Positions 23,552 to 31,832 of a stretch of 43,586 nt of DNA are shown one piece after another. Under the pieces are notes generated by a model. The model worked only from the letters and a program-made list of their open reading frames with translations, searched no databases and was not told the origin of the DNA. Position 1 is the first letter of the stretch. Each line of letters begins with the position of its first letter. Origin of the DNA: Herbaspirillum sp. (GTDB taxonomy: Bacteria > Pseudomonadota > Gammaproteobacteria > Burkholderiales > Burkholderiaceae_D); assembly GCA_028292625.1 (NCBI GenBank), contig JAQGLY010000088.1:1-43586 (forward strand). Reading direction: 5' to 3'. The position numbers and the translations under genes are program-made.

Positions 23552-24565
23552 ATGAAGAAAACTATCGGTAGTTCATTGCTGGGTGCGCTGCTGCTGGCCG
23601 CGACGATCATCGGCGCCAGCCCGGCGATCGCGGCCGACTCGCCAAAAATAACCATTATGGTCGGCGGTATCACCAAAATGATCTACCTGCCCGCCAAATT
23701 GGCGGAACAGCTGGGCTACTTCAAAGAGGAAGGCTTGAATGTCGAGCTGCAATCGCAGCCGGCCGGCGTCGATGCGGAAAACGAGCTGCTGGCGGGTGCG
23801 GTGCAGGCGGTGGTCGGCTTTTACGACCATTCCATCGACTTGCAGAGCAAGGGCAAGGAAATCAGCGCCATCGTGATCTTCGGGCAGGTGCCTGGCGAAG
23901 TGGAAATGGTGTCGAGCAAAGCGCCGACGATCAAAAGCATGGCCGATGTCCGCGGCAAAACCCTGGGCGTCACCGGGCTGGGCTCATCGACCAACTTCCT
24001 GACCCAATATCTGGCGTTCAAGCAGGGCATCACGTCGAAAGAATATACGGTTCTGCCGGTCGGCGCGGACAACACCTTCATCGCTGCCATCAAGCAGGGA
24101 CGGATCGATGCCGGGATGACCACGGAACCGACCGTATCGCAGTTGTTGAAAACCGGCGATGCATCGGTGCTGGTCGACCTGCGCAGCGTCGAAGGAACGG
24201 TCAAGGCGCTGGGCGGGCTGTACCCGGCGTCGAGTCTGTATGTGCAGCGTTCATGGCTGGACTCGCACAAGGCGGAAGCGGCCAAACTGGCGCGCGCTTT
24301 CGTGAAGACTTTGAAGTTCATCAAAACACATACAGCTGAGCAAATCGCGGACAAGATGCCGAAGGATTATTACGGCAATGACAAGGCGATGTACGTCAAG
24401 GCCTTGCAAAGTTCGCTGCCGATGTATTCGGCCGACGGCAGAATGCCGGCCGGCGGCGCCGAAACCGTGTTGGCGGTCCTTTCGGGCTTTAATCCGAACG
24501 TAAAGGGAAAGAACATCAATCTTTCCAAGACCTACACCAATGAGTTCGTCGACGCGGTGAAATAA
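23552..24565 (+). CDS. ABC transporter substrate-binding protein, NMT1/SsuA type (system 2)
   Basis: A 337-residue periplasmic binding protein. The signal peptide is MKKTIGSSLLGALLLAATII followed by GASPAIA, with cleavage near residue 27. Family features include YLPAKLAEQLGYFKEEGLN and VRGKTLGVTGLGSSTNFL. AGGAGA just upstream supports the ATG. It is a paralog of the protein at 2134: both have a VGG start to the mature domain, an AEQLGYFK-EGL helix, and LS-TYTNEFV at the C-terminus. Binding-pocket residues differ between the two, so their ligands may differ. The ligand is unknown. Confidence 0.9.
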   Translation: MKKTIGSSLLGALLLAATIIGASPAIAADSPKITIMVGGITKMIYLPAKLAEQLGYFKEEGLNVELQSQPAGVDAENELLAGAVQAVVGFYDHSIDLQSKGKEISAIVIFGQVPGEVEMVSSKAPTIKSMADVRGKTLGVTGLGSSTNFLTQYLAFKQGITSKEYTVLPVGADNTFIAAIKQGRIDAGMTTEPTVSQLLKTGDASVLVDLRSVEGTVKALGGLYPASSLYVQRSWLDSHKAEAAKLARAFVKTLKFIKTHTAEQIADKMPKDYYGNDKAMYVKALQSSLPMYSADGRMPAGGAETVLAVLSGFNPNVKGKNINLSKTYTNEFVDAVK

Positions 24566-24624
24566 AGCCGGTATTCGCCTTTGCCGCGGCAAGGGCGAGT
24601 ATCGGCCAACTTCGGGATCAGGAT

Positions 24625-25452
24625 ATGAATCAGCTTACTTCCAGCACCGCTTTTATGCGTCCGGCCGGTGCCGACGCGACGCCGGCCATTGAAATGCGCA
24701 ATGTGACCTGCCGGTTCGTTTCACCGGACGGCAGACTCACCCTGGCGCTGCGCGATTTTTCAATGAGCGTCGCAAAAGGCGAATTCGTCGCCATCGTGGG
24801 ACCGACCGGCTGCGGCAAATCGACCACGCTGAACATGATTACCGGCCTGCTCAAGCCGACCGTCGGCGAAGTGCGCGTCATGGGCGATCTGGTCGATGGC
24901 ATCGATCCCCGCATCGGCTTCGTGTTCCAGAGCGACGCGGTGTTTCCGTGGCGCAGCGTGCTTCATAATATCGCCGCGGGGCCGCTGTTCCGGGGCATGG
25001 AAAAGGATAAGGCCTATGCATTGGCGGAGGAATGGCTGCGCCGCGTCGGCCTCGACAAATTCGGCAGCCATTATCCGCATCAGTTGTCCGGCGGCATGCG
25101 CAAACGCGTCGCGCTGGCGCAGACCTTTATCAATAGTCCCCAGATATTATTGATGGACGAGCCTTTCAGCGCGCTGGACATGCAGACCCGGACCCTGATG
25201 CAGGACGAATTGCTGCAATTGTGGTCTTCGCAGGGCGGTTGCGTGGTGTTCGTCACGCACGATCTGGAAGAAGCGATTGCGCTGGCCGACACCGTGTATG
25301 TCCTGACGGCGCGCCCGGCCACGCTGAAAAGCACCTACGCCATCGATCTGCCGCGTCCGCGCGTCATGGCCGAGGTTCGCTACGAGCCCGCATTTATCGA
25401 TATTTCACGCAAAATATGGGCGGATCTGCGCGAGGAAGTTCACATCAACTAA
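24625..25452 (+). CDS. ABC transporter ATP-binding protein (system 2)
   Basis: A 275-residue ATPase of the SsuB/TauB type. Walker A GPTGCGKS is at residues 59–66, followed by Q-loop GFVFQSDAVFPWRS, signature LSGGMRKRVALAQ, Walker B ILLMDEPFSALD and switch VTHDLEEAI. It carries about 20 extra N-terminal residues compared with the system 1 ATPase; TPAIEMRNV begins the common core. It sits 59 bases after the binding protein and 45 bases before the permease, in one transporter operon. Confidence 0.95.
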   Translation: MNQLTSSTAFMRPAGADATPAIEMRNVTCRFVSPDGRLTLALRDFSMSVAKGEFVAIVGPTGCGKSTTLNMITGLLKPTVGEVRVMGDLVDGIDPRIGFVFQSDAVFPWRSVLHNIAAGPLFRGMEKDKAYALAEEWLRRVGLDKFGSHYPHQLSGGMRKRVALAQTFINSPQILLMDEPFSALDMQTRTLMQDELLQLWSSQGGCVVFVTHDLEEAIALADTVYVLTARPATLKSTYAIDLPRPRVMAEVRYEPAFIDISRKIWADLREEVHIN

Positions 25453-25497
25453 TTTTCCTGCCGGCGGCAGATCGCGCCGCCGGTACAAGGCATAGAC

Positions 25498-26355
25498 ATG
25501 AATCAGACACTAACGAGCGAACAGCAGACAGCCAGCGCCAGCCTCGCGCTCGCGGAACAACAGGCAATGCGCAAGGTAAAGCAACGGTACTGGACGGTGA
25601 TCGGATTGCGCGTGGCGATTCTGGTGTTCGTTCTGGGCGGCTGGGAGCTGTCCGCGAACCTGCATTGGATAGACCCGTTTTTCTTCTCGCAGCCGACGCT
25701 GATCCTGCAGCAAATCATCGACTGGCTGGTCGAAGGCACCTCGCAGGGGCCGCTGTGGGTGCAGGTCGCGGTGACCTTGGAGGAAACGGTTCTGGGCTTT
25801 CTGATCGGTTCGGTGGCGGGCGTGATTTTCGGCATTCTACTTGGGCGCAACAAATTGCTGTCGGATATTTTCAGCATTTATATCCAGATCGCCAATTCGA
25901 TTCCGCGTGTGGTGTTGGGATCGATTTTCGTGATTGCGCTTGGCCTGGGCATGGCGTCCAAGGTCGCATTGGCTTTCGTGATGGTGTTTTTCGTCGTGTT
26001 CGGCAATGCGTTTCAGGGCGTGCGCGAAGCGGATCGCTACATGATCGCCAATGCGCAGATCCTTGGCGCTTCGCGCCGCCAGGTCACCATGGCGGTGGTG
26101 ATTCCGTCGGCGCTGAGCTGGATTCTGGCCAGTTTGCACGTCAGCTTCGGTTTCGCGCTGGTGGGCGCGGTGGTCGGCGAATTCCTGGGTTCGCGCCAGG
26201 GGATCGGCCTGTTGATCTCGACCGCACAGGGCGCGTTCAACGCCAGCGGCGTTTTTGCGGCGATGATCGTGCTGGCGGTGGTGGCGCTGGCGGCGGATTA
26301 TCTGTTGACCCGTCTGGAAAAACGTCTGCTGAAGTGGCGGCCGGCGGCGTTCTGA
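25498..26355 (+). CDS. ABC transporter permease (system 2)
   Basis: A 285-residue inner-membrane permease of the SsuC/TauC group. TM segments include VIGLRVAILVFVLGGWEL, VLGFLIGSVAGVIFGILLG and VALAFVMVFFVVFGNAFQ. The EAA loop is GVREADRYMIANAQILGAS, followed by PSALSWILASLHVSFGFALV. It is the last gene of the operon and is followed by a strong terminator at 26395–26424. It is paralogous to the permease at 4011. Confidence 0.93.
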   Translation: MNQTLTSEQQTASASLALAEQQAMRKVKQRYWTVIGLRVAILVFVLGGWELSANLHWIDPFFFSQPTLILQQIIDWLVEGTSQGPLWVQVAVTLEETVLGFLIGSVAGVIFGILLGRNKLLSDIFSIYIQIANSIPRVVLGSIFVIALGLGMASKVALAFVMVFFVVFGNAFQGVREADRYMIANAQILGASRRQVTMAVVIPSALSWILASLHVSFGFALVGAVVGEFLGSRQGIGLLISTAQGAFNASGVFAAMIVLAVVALAADYLLTRLEKRLLKWRPAAF

Positions 26356-26394
26356 GGCTTACCGTATTACCCGCAGTACCGTTGTCTTGAATCC

Positions 26395-26424
26395 GCGGCG
26401 CATGAAAATGCGCCGCTTTTTTTT
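26395..26424 (+). terminator. Rho-independent terminator after ABC system 2
   Basis: A perfect 9-base stem GCGGCGCAT (26395–26403) / ATGCGCCGC (26408–26416) with a GAAA tetraloop is followed by eight T residues. It isolates the transporter operon from the large genes downstream, which therefore need their own promoter. Confidence 0.95.
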
Positions 26425-26499
26425 AGATGCGTCTTGCCCCGGTCGTCATGCGCCGCATAGCGACATTGTGAATTTTCATGGAATATTGATCCCGCAATT

Positions 26500-26518
26500 C
26501 CGGAACGATATTTTCCGG
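26500..26518. repeat. Inverted repeat CCGGAA-N7-TTCCGG
   Basis: A 6-base perfect inverted repeat with a 7-base spacer lies about 220 bases upstream of the second giant gene. The left arm extends to the self-complementary TTCCGGAA (26498–26505). It is a candidate binding site for a dimeric regulator. Confidence 0.45.
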
Positions 26519-26539
26519 TTTGTCATTTAGTATGGCTGC

Positions 26540-26580
26540 GCCACAGCTCTGCCGCCGAAATGTCGCACTGCCACAGCTCT
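26540..26580. repeat. Direct repeat of GCCACAGCTCT, 30-base period
   Basis: Eleven identical bases occur at 26540–26550 and 26570–26580. The spacing is about three helical turns, which suits tandem binding on one face of DNA. The function is unknown, and the repeat is not found before the first giant gene. Confidence 0.45.
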
Positions 26581-26720
26581 ATCCCTTCCTGTTTTCCCTT
26601 CCGCTATTGCGATTCAACTTAAACCGATCAGTCAAGGAAGCATTTGGTGTCATCGTTTCTATTTTCGCGCGAGTCATTTCTCCGTAGTTTGCTTGCCGTT
26701 TTTTTATCTGATGTCGGGAA

Positions 26721-29700
26721 ATGCGGGAGCCGATGCGTTCCGACTATGCATTCGTCGATTCGTTCTTGCAAAGGCGGAGCAGGAACCGAGCGGTGAATGT
26801 GAGCCAGGCAGTGGTGGGCGGGATCGGAACTGTGCAGGCGGCGCCCATCCTTGCACACCTCATTCATCCGACGTCCGTTCCCGGTCCGCGTTATGCGTAT
26901 CGCGCCGCCGATGCCGGGAGGGCGTCGGCCGTCCGGATGCTCTTGACGACGCCCGGTCGCAGCCGGGACACCGCCATGCGCGTCGACGAGCTGTCCGCCG
27001 CGTATCGCTCGGCGACGGCAGCCGGCGTGAACGATTCGTCGCCAGCGGCCACCGATTCCGTCGTCGGCCAGGACGAAGCGATCAGCGTTCCCGCTGTGAG
27101 CGCCGCGCCGGGTCTCGATGGTCCGATCGACATGATGGAAGCCGCGTTGCGGCGCGATCCGCTGGCCGGGATTCAGGCGCTGCACGCCAGTTTCGGCGCG
27201 GCGTCCGCGCATCGACGCGCCGCGGACCAGGTATTTTCCGCTTATCCCGCGCAGACCAAAGGCGTCGATCTGGCGCATTGGGCGCACCTGTCCGGCGCGG
27301 CGCCGGCGAGCGGCATTGAACATGCCGGCAGCTTGTCGGCGCGCGCGGCGCTGCAACTGGCGGTACAAAACCGGGTATGCGATCTGCTGGTATTGCATGA
27401 CCATACCCTGCTGTCGCCGCATGCGATTGCCGGTTTCCCATTGCGTGACGCACTTCGAAAAAAGATGGATCCGGCGGCGATCAAAGAGGCGATCGCCGCC
27501 GCCTTCCTGGCCCGCATCGACACCGGAACGTCTCGTTTAACGCCGCCGCAAGCGGATTGGATCGCGGCCATCGTCCTGTGCAAATACGACCCCGCGCTCG
27601 GGCGGACCGACGCGCCGCGTCATCTGCTCTATGGCGGCGCGCAGTGGGCGCATCGTCGGCTGGCGATCGCCAATTATGCGTCGAATCACGCCGGGCACAG
27701 CCATTGGATGTTGCGCGACGCCGATCTGATGGCCGGCAACAAGCGTTATGTCGGCGACGCGCAGGTACTGGAAGAGGTCGCGCAAGCCTATTGCCATGCG
27801 CAGAATTTATTGACGCTGACGGCGGAGCCGGCGGATCGCTCCGCCGTCGCCGAGGCCGTCGAAGTCTTGCGCGAGGCGCTCAGGCCCGCGATGGAGTTGC
27901 CGCCCGCTTATAGCGCCTCCGGCACGCTGGCGGCGGACTGGCTTGAACGCATCGATTGGCAGGCCTTCGATGGTCCTGATTTCCTGATTCGAAACGGTGC
28001 GCCGCAACCTTACCGCAACACGCTGATATGGTGGATGGGCGCGATCCATGCGTGTTTCCAGCCTGTCACCGATGCGCGCCGGTCCGCGCTGGATATCGCC
28101 GGGATGGATCAGGAAAAATTGCAGCGGTTCGCCGCCCGGGTGATGCGTTTGCAGGGCTACGGTGCGCCGGCGCACGATGCGCCGAGCGCGGACTATCTGC
28201 AGACGCTGTTCGATCGTTGGTTTCATTACAGCGTCGTGCCGCTGGCGGCGGATTCCTTTCATCGCTTCCTCAACGACGCCAGCCGGCCGCGGGCGTCCGG
28301 GCAATGCGGCGCTACGGCCGATCCCGGCTTGCAGTCGATTCTGCACTCGGCGGCGACGGTAAAAGCCGACTTGCGCGAGCTGATGTTTCTGCACAGCGAC
28401 CCGCCATGGCCGCAACCGGCCGGCTTGTGGGCGTTCGACGCCCTTTGCAGCGTCTTTTTGCCGGCGCTGGCGCGCCGCGATATCCCGGCAGGCATGGCAT
28501 ACGGGGGAATGGAATGGACCCGGCTGGATATCGGCACGTTTTTGCTGGGCGATGCGCATTGGGACTACGAGGTGGAAGAGTTGTGCCGGCTGGCCGATCA
28601 GGTGGATGCGTTCGCGGACGAGGCCATCGCGGCGGCGGCCGATGCGCGGCGGCCCTTGCCGGCCCAGGTGCTGTATCTGAGCGATGCCGCATTGCGCATG
28701 GCGCACAGCGGCGGCGTCATCGATGCCGCGGTGGAGCGGAGCCCGGCCGCCGTCGAAAAGGCACTGGCGTTTCTCTACCGTCAGCTGGCAAGCGCGACTG
28801 GCCGCAACGATCCGCTGAATGTTCTGCAGGCATCCGTTCCGACGCGCGCGGATGTGGCGCGGGATTTGCTGATCGAACATGGATTTTCCGATCCCGACCA
28901 ACGATTCACGATGACGCGAAGCGGTGGAAAATCCATCGCATCCATCGTGGATAAACCGCTGCGTTGGGACACGCCGTACCCGCTGTATCGCATTTACCTG
29001 GAAGACGGCATGCGTCAACTGCTGTTCTACGGCGATCTGACGCAGCGCCAGCGGGATCTGCTGAACAGCGGTCGCGAAGCGCTCAGCGCCGCGGCGCTGG
29101 GAGTCCGGTTCGCGCGCGATTTCGACGCGGCGATCGCGGCGCTTTCCGAAGAAGTCCTGATTCCGGCGTTGCGCCATGCGGTTCAGGCGCTGGCGGTCGA
29201 AGACCAGCAGGCCTGGCAATGCGCGCGCTGGGAACTGCGCATACCGCGCGCACAGATAAAAACGGAAAGAATCTCCCTCCCCAGTGTCTGGACCGCGCAG
29301 GCCTTCAATGTGCAGGCGATCAAACGCCCGATAGTGCATCGGAACGCCGACGGCGGCGTACTGGTCGATCTGGATGCGGGCGGCGGCGAGAAGCGGCATT
29401 ACTGGGTGTCGTTCGCACCGTTTCGCCTGCAACGTTACGACGGCGACGTGGCCGCGCTGCTGGCTGACAACTTGCGTCTGTTTTTCAGGCCGCAGAGCGG
29501 GAATTACCGGCTGGTCGCGTTCGCCGAGCCGTCGCTTCTGCATTACTACCGTTCCGGCGAAGCGGCGCAACCGAGCGGCGTGCTGCATGCGATCGCCGAA
29601 CGCATGCTTGAGCCCATGATCGCCACTTTGCGCGAGGCCGCTTGGGGCGCGACCGATACCGAAATTTTTCGTCGCGAGGTATCCGGATTTCTACTGAACC

Positions 29701-31778
29701 TGCTGCCCTTCTACAGCTGCGTGAGCGCATTGAAATCGCGCGACAGGATAGAGAGCGCCAGTTTTTTTTGCATTCTGGATGCGGCCGGCCTGGCGTCCGT
29801 CGCCAGCGCGGGCGGCAAGGCGGTCGGCAGCGTGGCGCGCGTCGCCGCCGGCTTGAGCCGGAAGGAAATCAAGCAGCTGGCGACCGCTTTCGCCACGCGC
29901 GCCGTGCTGCGCGACGCCGCTGCGAAAACCGTGGGCCTCGCCTTGAACCTGGCGTTGCCGTTTAAAAGAGTGGCCGTGCAGTCGCTGCTTTTTTTCGATC
30001 CCGGCTTGCGTCTGGGGTGGAGTTTCTCCAGTTTCGTGGCCAGCCTCGGCAAGCAGGGCAGCATGGCGCTGGCGAGAAAAATCAGACAAATTCCGGCCTT
30101 GCGGCGATTGCGCAAAAGGCTGATCGACGACCGCCGCCAGGCCCGCTTCGTTTACCAGGACCGCGGTTTCTGGCTGGCGCAGCTGGACAAAATCGAATGC
30201 GCCGGCGGCGAGCGCTATCTGATGTGGCAGGGAACGCGCTATTCGGTCATGGAGATCGGCGATAGCCGCAATGTCCTGGTGCTGGGCGATGGGGCGGGCG
30301 TACGCATGGCGGATCCGCGCAGCGGGCGGACTTACGGTCCCTTGCTCCGACCGGAAGGCTTGCTGCTGACCGATGCGAGAACGAGCGTCATCAAACCGGC
30401 GCCATCGTATTTACGGTCGGAGCAGACGGTCATTCCGCATTGCCGCGCCAAACGCAGCCCCGATGCGGCGACCGCCTGCATGCTGACGCCCGCCAAGAGA
30501 TTCGGCCCCTATTTTTATCAATTCGAAGCGGGCAGCATGGGCTGGCCGCTATACCAATTGCATCCCCCAGGTGCATTGGCCGCCGGACGGCAGCGTTTGC
30601 AACGGGTCGATCGGGCCAGCGCCGGCTATCGTTCCTACAGTGTCGAGGACGGTCGGATCCAGCCGGAAGCCTTTTTTGTCTGGAGCGGGAAGATATGGAG
30701 ACGGAACAACGACGGCAGCGTGGATGCCACCTCGCGGCAGGTCAATTTTCCGGACCGCATGTTCGGCCGGTTTGCGCAAACGACGCCGCCCCGGCAGGCC
30801 GACGCCCACCTTTCGGTGCTGGTCGATTTTCCGTTGGGACCGGCATCGGGCCGCGCCGCGTTTCGCAACACCTATGTGGTGCCGTACGGCAGCTACGCGA
30901 TGTCGGACGGCATCCATAGGGGAATGGCCGAAATCGGCGGCGAATTTTATACGTTCGAGGTGGACGCGAGCGCGTCCAGGATCGGGGCGCCGGTCGCGAT
31001 GCTCAAGGCGACGCAGGACCAACGGGATATTTATAGCGCGTATTGCCATATCAATAATGCTCAGATCGAGCGGCTGATCCCCAACGGATTTACCCGGTTG
31101 AGCGAGCAGACGCCGGTGATTCGTCATCGTATCGACCAGGTATTGCAGCGCCTTGCCGAGATGATCGTCGACGCGGGCCGCTTCCTGGCGGAAAACCCGG
31201 CCGCCGCGGATCGCTTGCTGCGCCGTTTCGCGCAAGGACACAAAGTCGCCGGTGCGGTGTCGCTGCGCAAGCGGCTTGCCGCCGATCTGGTGCGGCTGGA
31301 ACAGGCCATGACGCCCTTGCAGGCGCACAAGAATTTTTTCCTGGGGTTTGCCGACATGACCGACGGCGGCGACGATCCGGTACTCGGAATGGGGCTGCGC
31401 GACTCGATGCGCTACGACATTCATCCGCAGTTTATCAATAAGCCTCTGGTTTATCTGGCGACCGACGAGATAGTCAAGCGCTCCATCGGCGTCGTGACGG
31501 CGCATGCGCTGCACGAGTTGACGCACGCCAGTCTGGGCACCCTCGACAGTATGCGTCACGATGTGCAAGAGCACGTATACGCCACATCGGATCCCGAGGG
31601 CAATATCAATATCGCCGATTTGATCGCCGCCGCGCAACAGCCGGGCAACGATCCCGGCATGCACGCGGCGACGCTGGAAAACCTGATCGTCCTGTTTTCC
31701 TACCGATACCGCGGACAGCGCAACGTGGAGGCGATTTTCGATAAAGGCGCAACGATTTACCGTCGGAATTCGGATTGA
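26721..31778 (+). CDS. Giant HEXXH-family protein 2
   Basis: A protein of 1685 residues (1681 if it begins at ATG 26733, which has GGGAG at 26725–26729 and is the better start). I do not recognise a named family. Near the N-terminus, RRSRNR precedes a mildly hydrophobic stretch ending VQAAP, which is signal-like. A first copy of the helical module (IQALHASF … YGGAQW, Y304) is followed by a second copy (GAIHACF … YGGMEW, Y594). Then come HYWVSFAPFRLQRYDG (H893), hydrophobic LLNLLPFYSCVSAL…FFCILDAAGLASVASAGG (991–1035), FFDPGLRLGWSFSSF, SGRTYGPLLRPE and VVPYGSYA. The C-terminal domain has HELTH (1598–1602), Asp1609 and AATLENLIVLFSY. Codon use resembles the flanking genes. It is probably co-transcribed with the third family gene, 54 bases on. 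Confidence 0.8.
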   Translation: MREPMRSDYAFVDSFLQRRSRNRAVNVSQAVVGGIGTVQAAPILAHLIHPTSVPGPRYAYRAADAGRASAVRMLLTTPGRSRDTAMRVDELSAAYRSATAAGVNDSSPAATDSVVGQDEAISVPAVSAAPGLDGPIDMMEAALRRDPLAGIQALHASFGAASAHRRAADQVFSAYPAQTKGVDLAHWAHLSGAAPASGIEHAGSLSARAALQLAVQNRVCDLLVLHDHTLLSPHAIAGFPLRDALRKKMDPAAIKEAIAAAFLARIDTGTSRLTPPQADWIAAIVLCKYDPALGRTDAPRHLLYGGAQWAHRRLAIANYASNHAGHSHWMLRDADLMAGNKRYVGDAQVLEEVAQAYCHAQNLLTLTAEPADRSAVAEAVEVLREALRPAMELPPAYSASGTLAADWLERIDWQAFDGPDFLIRNGAPQPYRNTLIWWMGAIHACFQPVTDARRSALDIAGMDQEKLQRFAARVMRLQGYGAPAHDAPSADYLQTLFDRWFHYSVVPLAADSFHRFLNDASRPRASGQCGATADPGLQSILHSAATVKADLRELMFLHSDPPWPQPAGLWAFDALCSVFLPALARRDIPAGMAYGGMEWTRLDIGTFLLGDAHWDYEVEELCRLADQVDAFADEAIAAAADARRPLPAQVLYLSDAALRMAHSGGVIDAAVERSPAAVEKALAFLYRQLASATGRNDPLNVLQASVPTRADVARDLLIEHGFSDPDQRFTMTRSGGKSIASIVDKPLRWDTPYPLYRIYLEDGMRQLLFYGDLTQRQRDLLNSGREALSAAALGVRFARDFDAAIAALSEEVLIPALRHAVQALAVEDQQAWQCARWELRIPRAQIKTERISLPSVWTAQAFNVQAIKRPIVHRNADGGVLVDLDAGGGEKRHYWVSFAPFRLQRYDGDVAALLADNLRLFFRPQSGNYRLVAFAEPSLLHYYRSGEAAQPSGVLHAIAERMLEPMIATLREAAWGATDTEIFRREVSGFLLNLLPFYSCVSALKSRDRIESASFFCILDAAGLASVASAGGKAVGSVARVAAGLSRKEIKQLATAFATRAVLRDAAAKTVGLALNLALPFKRVAVQSLLFFDPGLRLGWSFSSFVASLGKQGSMALARKIRQIPALRRLRKRLIDDRRQARFVYQDRGFWLAQLDKIECAGGERYLMWQGTRYSVMEIGDSRNVLVLGDGAGVRMADPRSGRTYGPLLRPEGLLLTDARTSVIKPAPSYLRSEQTVIPHCRAKRSPDAATACMLTPAKRFGPYFYQFEAGSMGWPLYQLHPPGALAAGRQRLQRVDRASAGYRSYSVEDGRIQPEAFFVWSGKIWRRNNDGSVDATSRQVNFPDRMFGRFAQTTPPRQADAHLSVLVDFPLGPASGRAAFRNTYVVPYGSYAMSDGIHRGMAEIGGEFYTFEVDASASRIGAPVAMLKATQDQRDIYSAYCHINNAQIERLIPNGFTRLSEQTPVIRHRIDQVLQRLAEMIVDAGRFLAENPAAADRLLRRFAQGHKVAGAVSLRKRLAADLVRLEQAMTPLQAHKNFFLGFADMTDGGDDPVLGMGLRDSMRYDIHPQFINKPLVYLATDEIVKRSIGVVTAHALHELTHASLGTLDSMRHDVQEHVYATSDPEGNINIADLIAAAQQPGNDPGMHAATLENLIVLFSYRYRGQRNVEAIFDKGATIYRRNSD

Positions 31779-31832
31779 GACCGACCGGCATGGTTAACAA
31801 CGAAGACGGAGGAAATCGTAGGCATTTTTGTT

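Larger units (their letters stand above)
26425..26720. promoter_or_regulatory. Leader region of the giant gene pair, with repeats
   Basis: About 300 bases, more AT-rich than the coding sequence, lie between the ABC terminator and the second giant gene. An inverted repeat CCGGAA (26500–26505) / TTCCGG (26513–26518) and a direct repeat GCCACAGCTCT (26540–26550 and 26570–26580) are visible and are not explained by coding. No hrp box (GGAACC…CCAC) or TTCG-N16-TTCG box was found. No credible small gene is present. A promoter for the pair must be here because of the strong terminator upstream. Confidence 0.5.

Noticed and set aside
26693..27319. Alternative start frame for the second giant gene at TTG 26693
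   Set aside because: Its frame becomes a low-complexity Arg-rich product that does not match the paralogs. The frame from 26721 or 26733 aligns with them.
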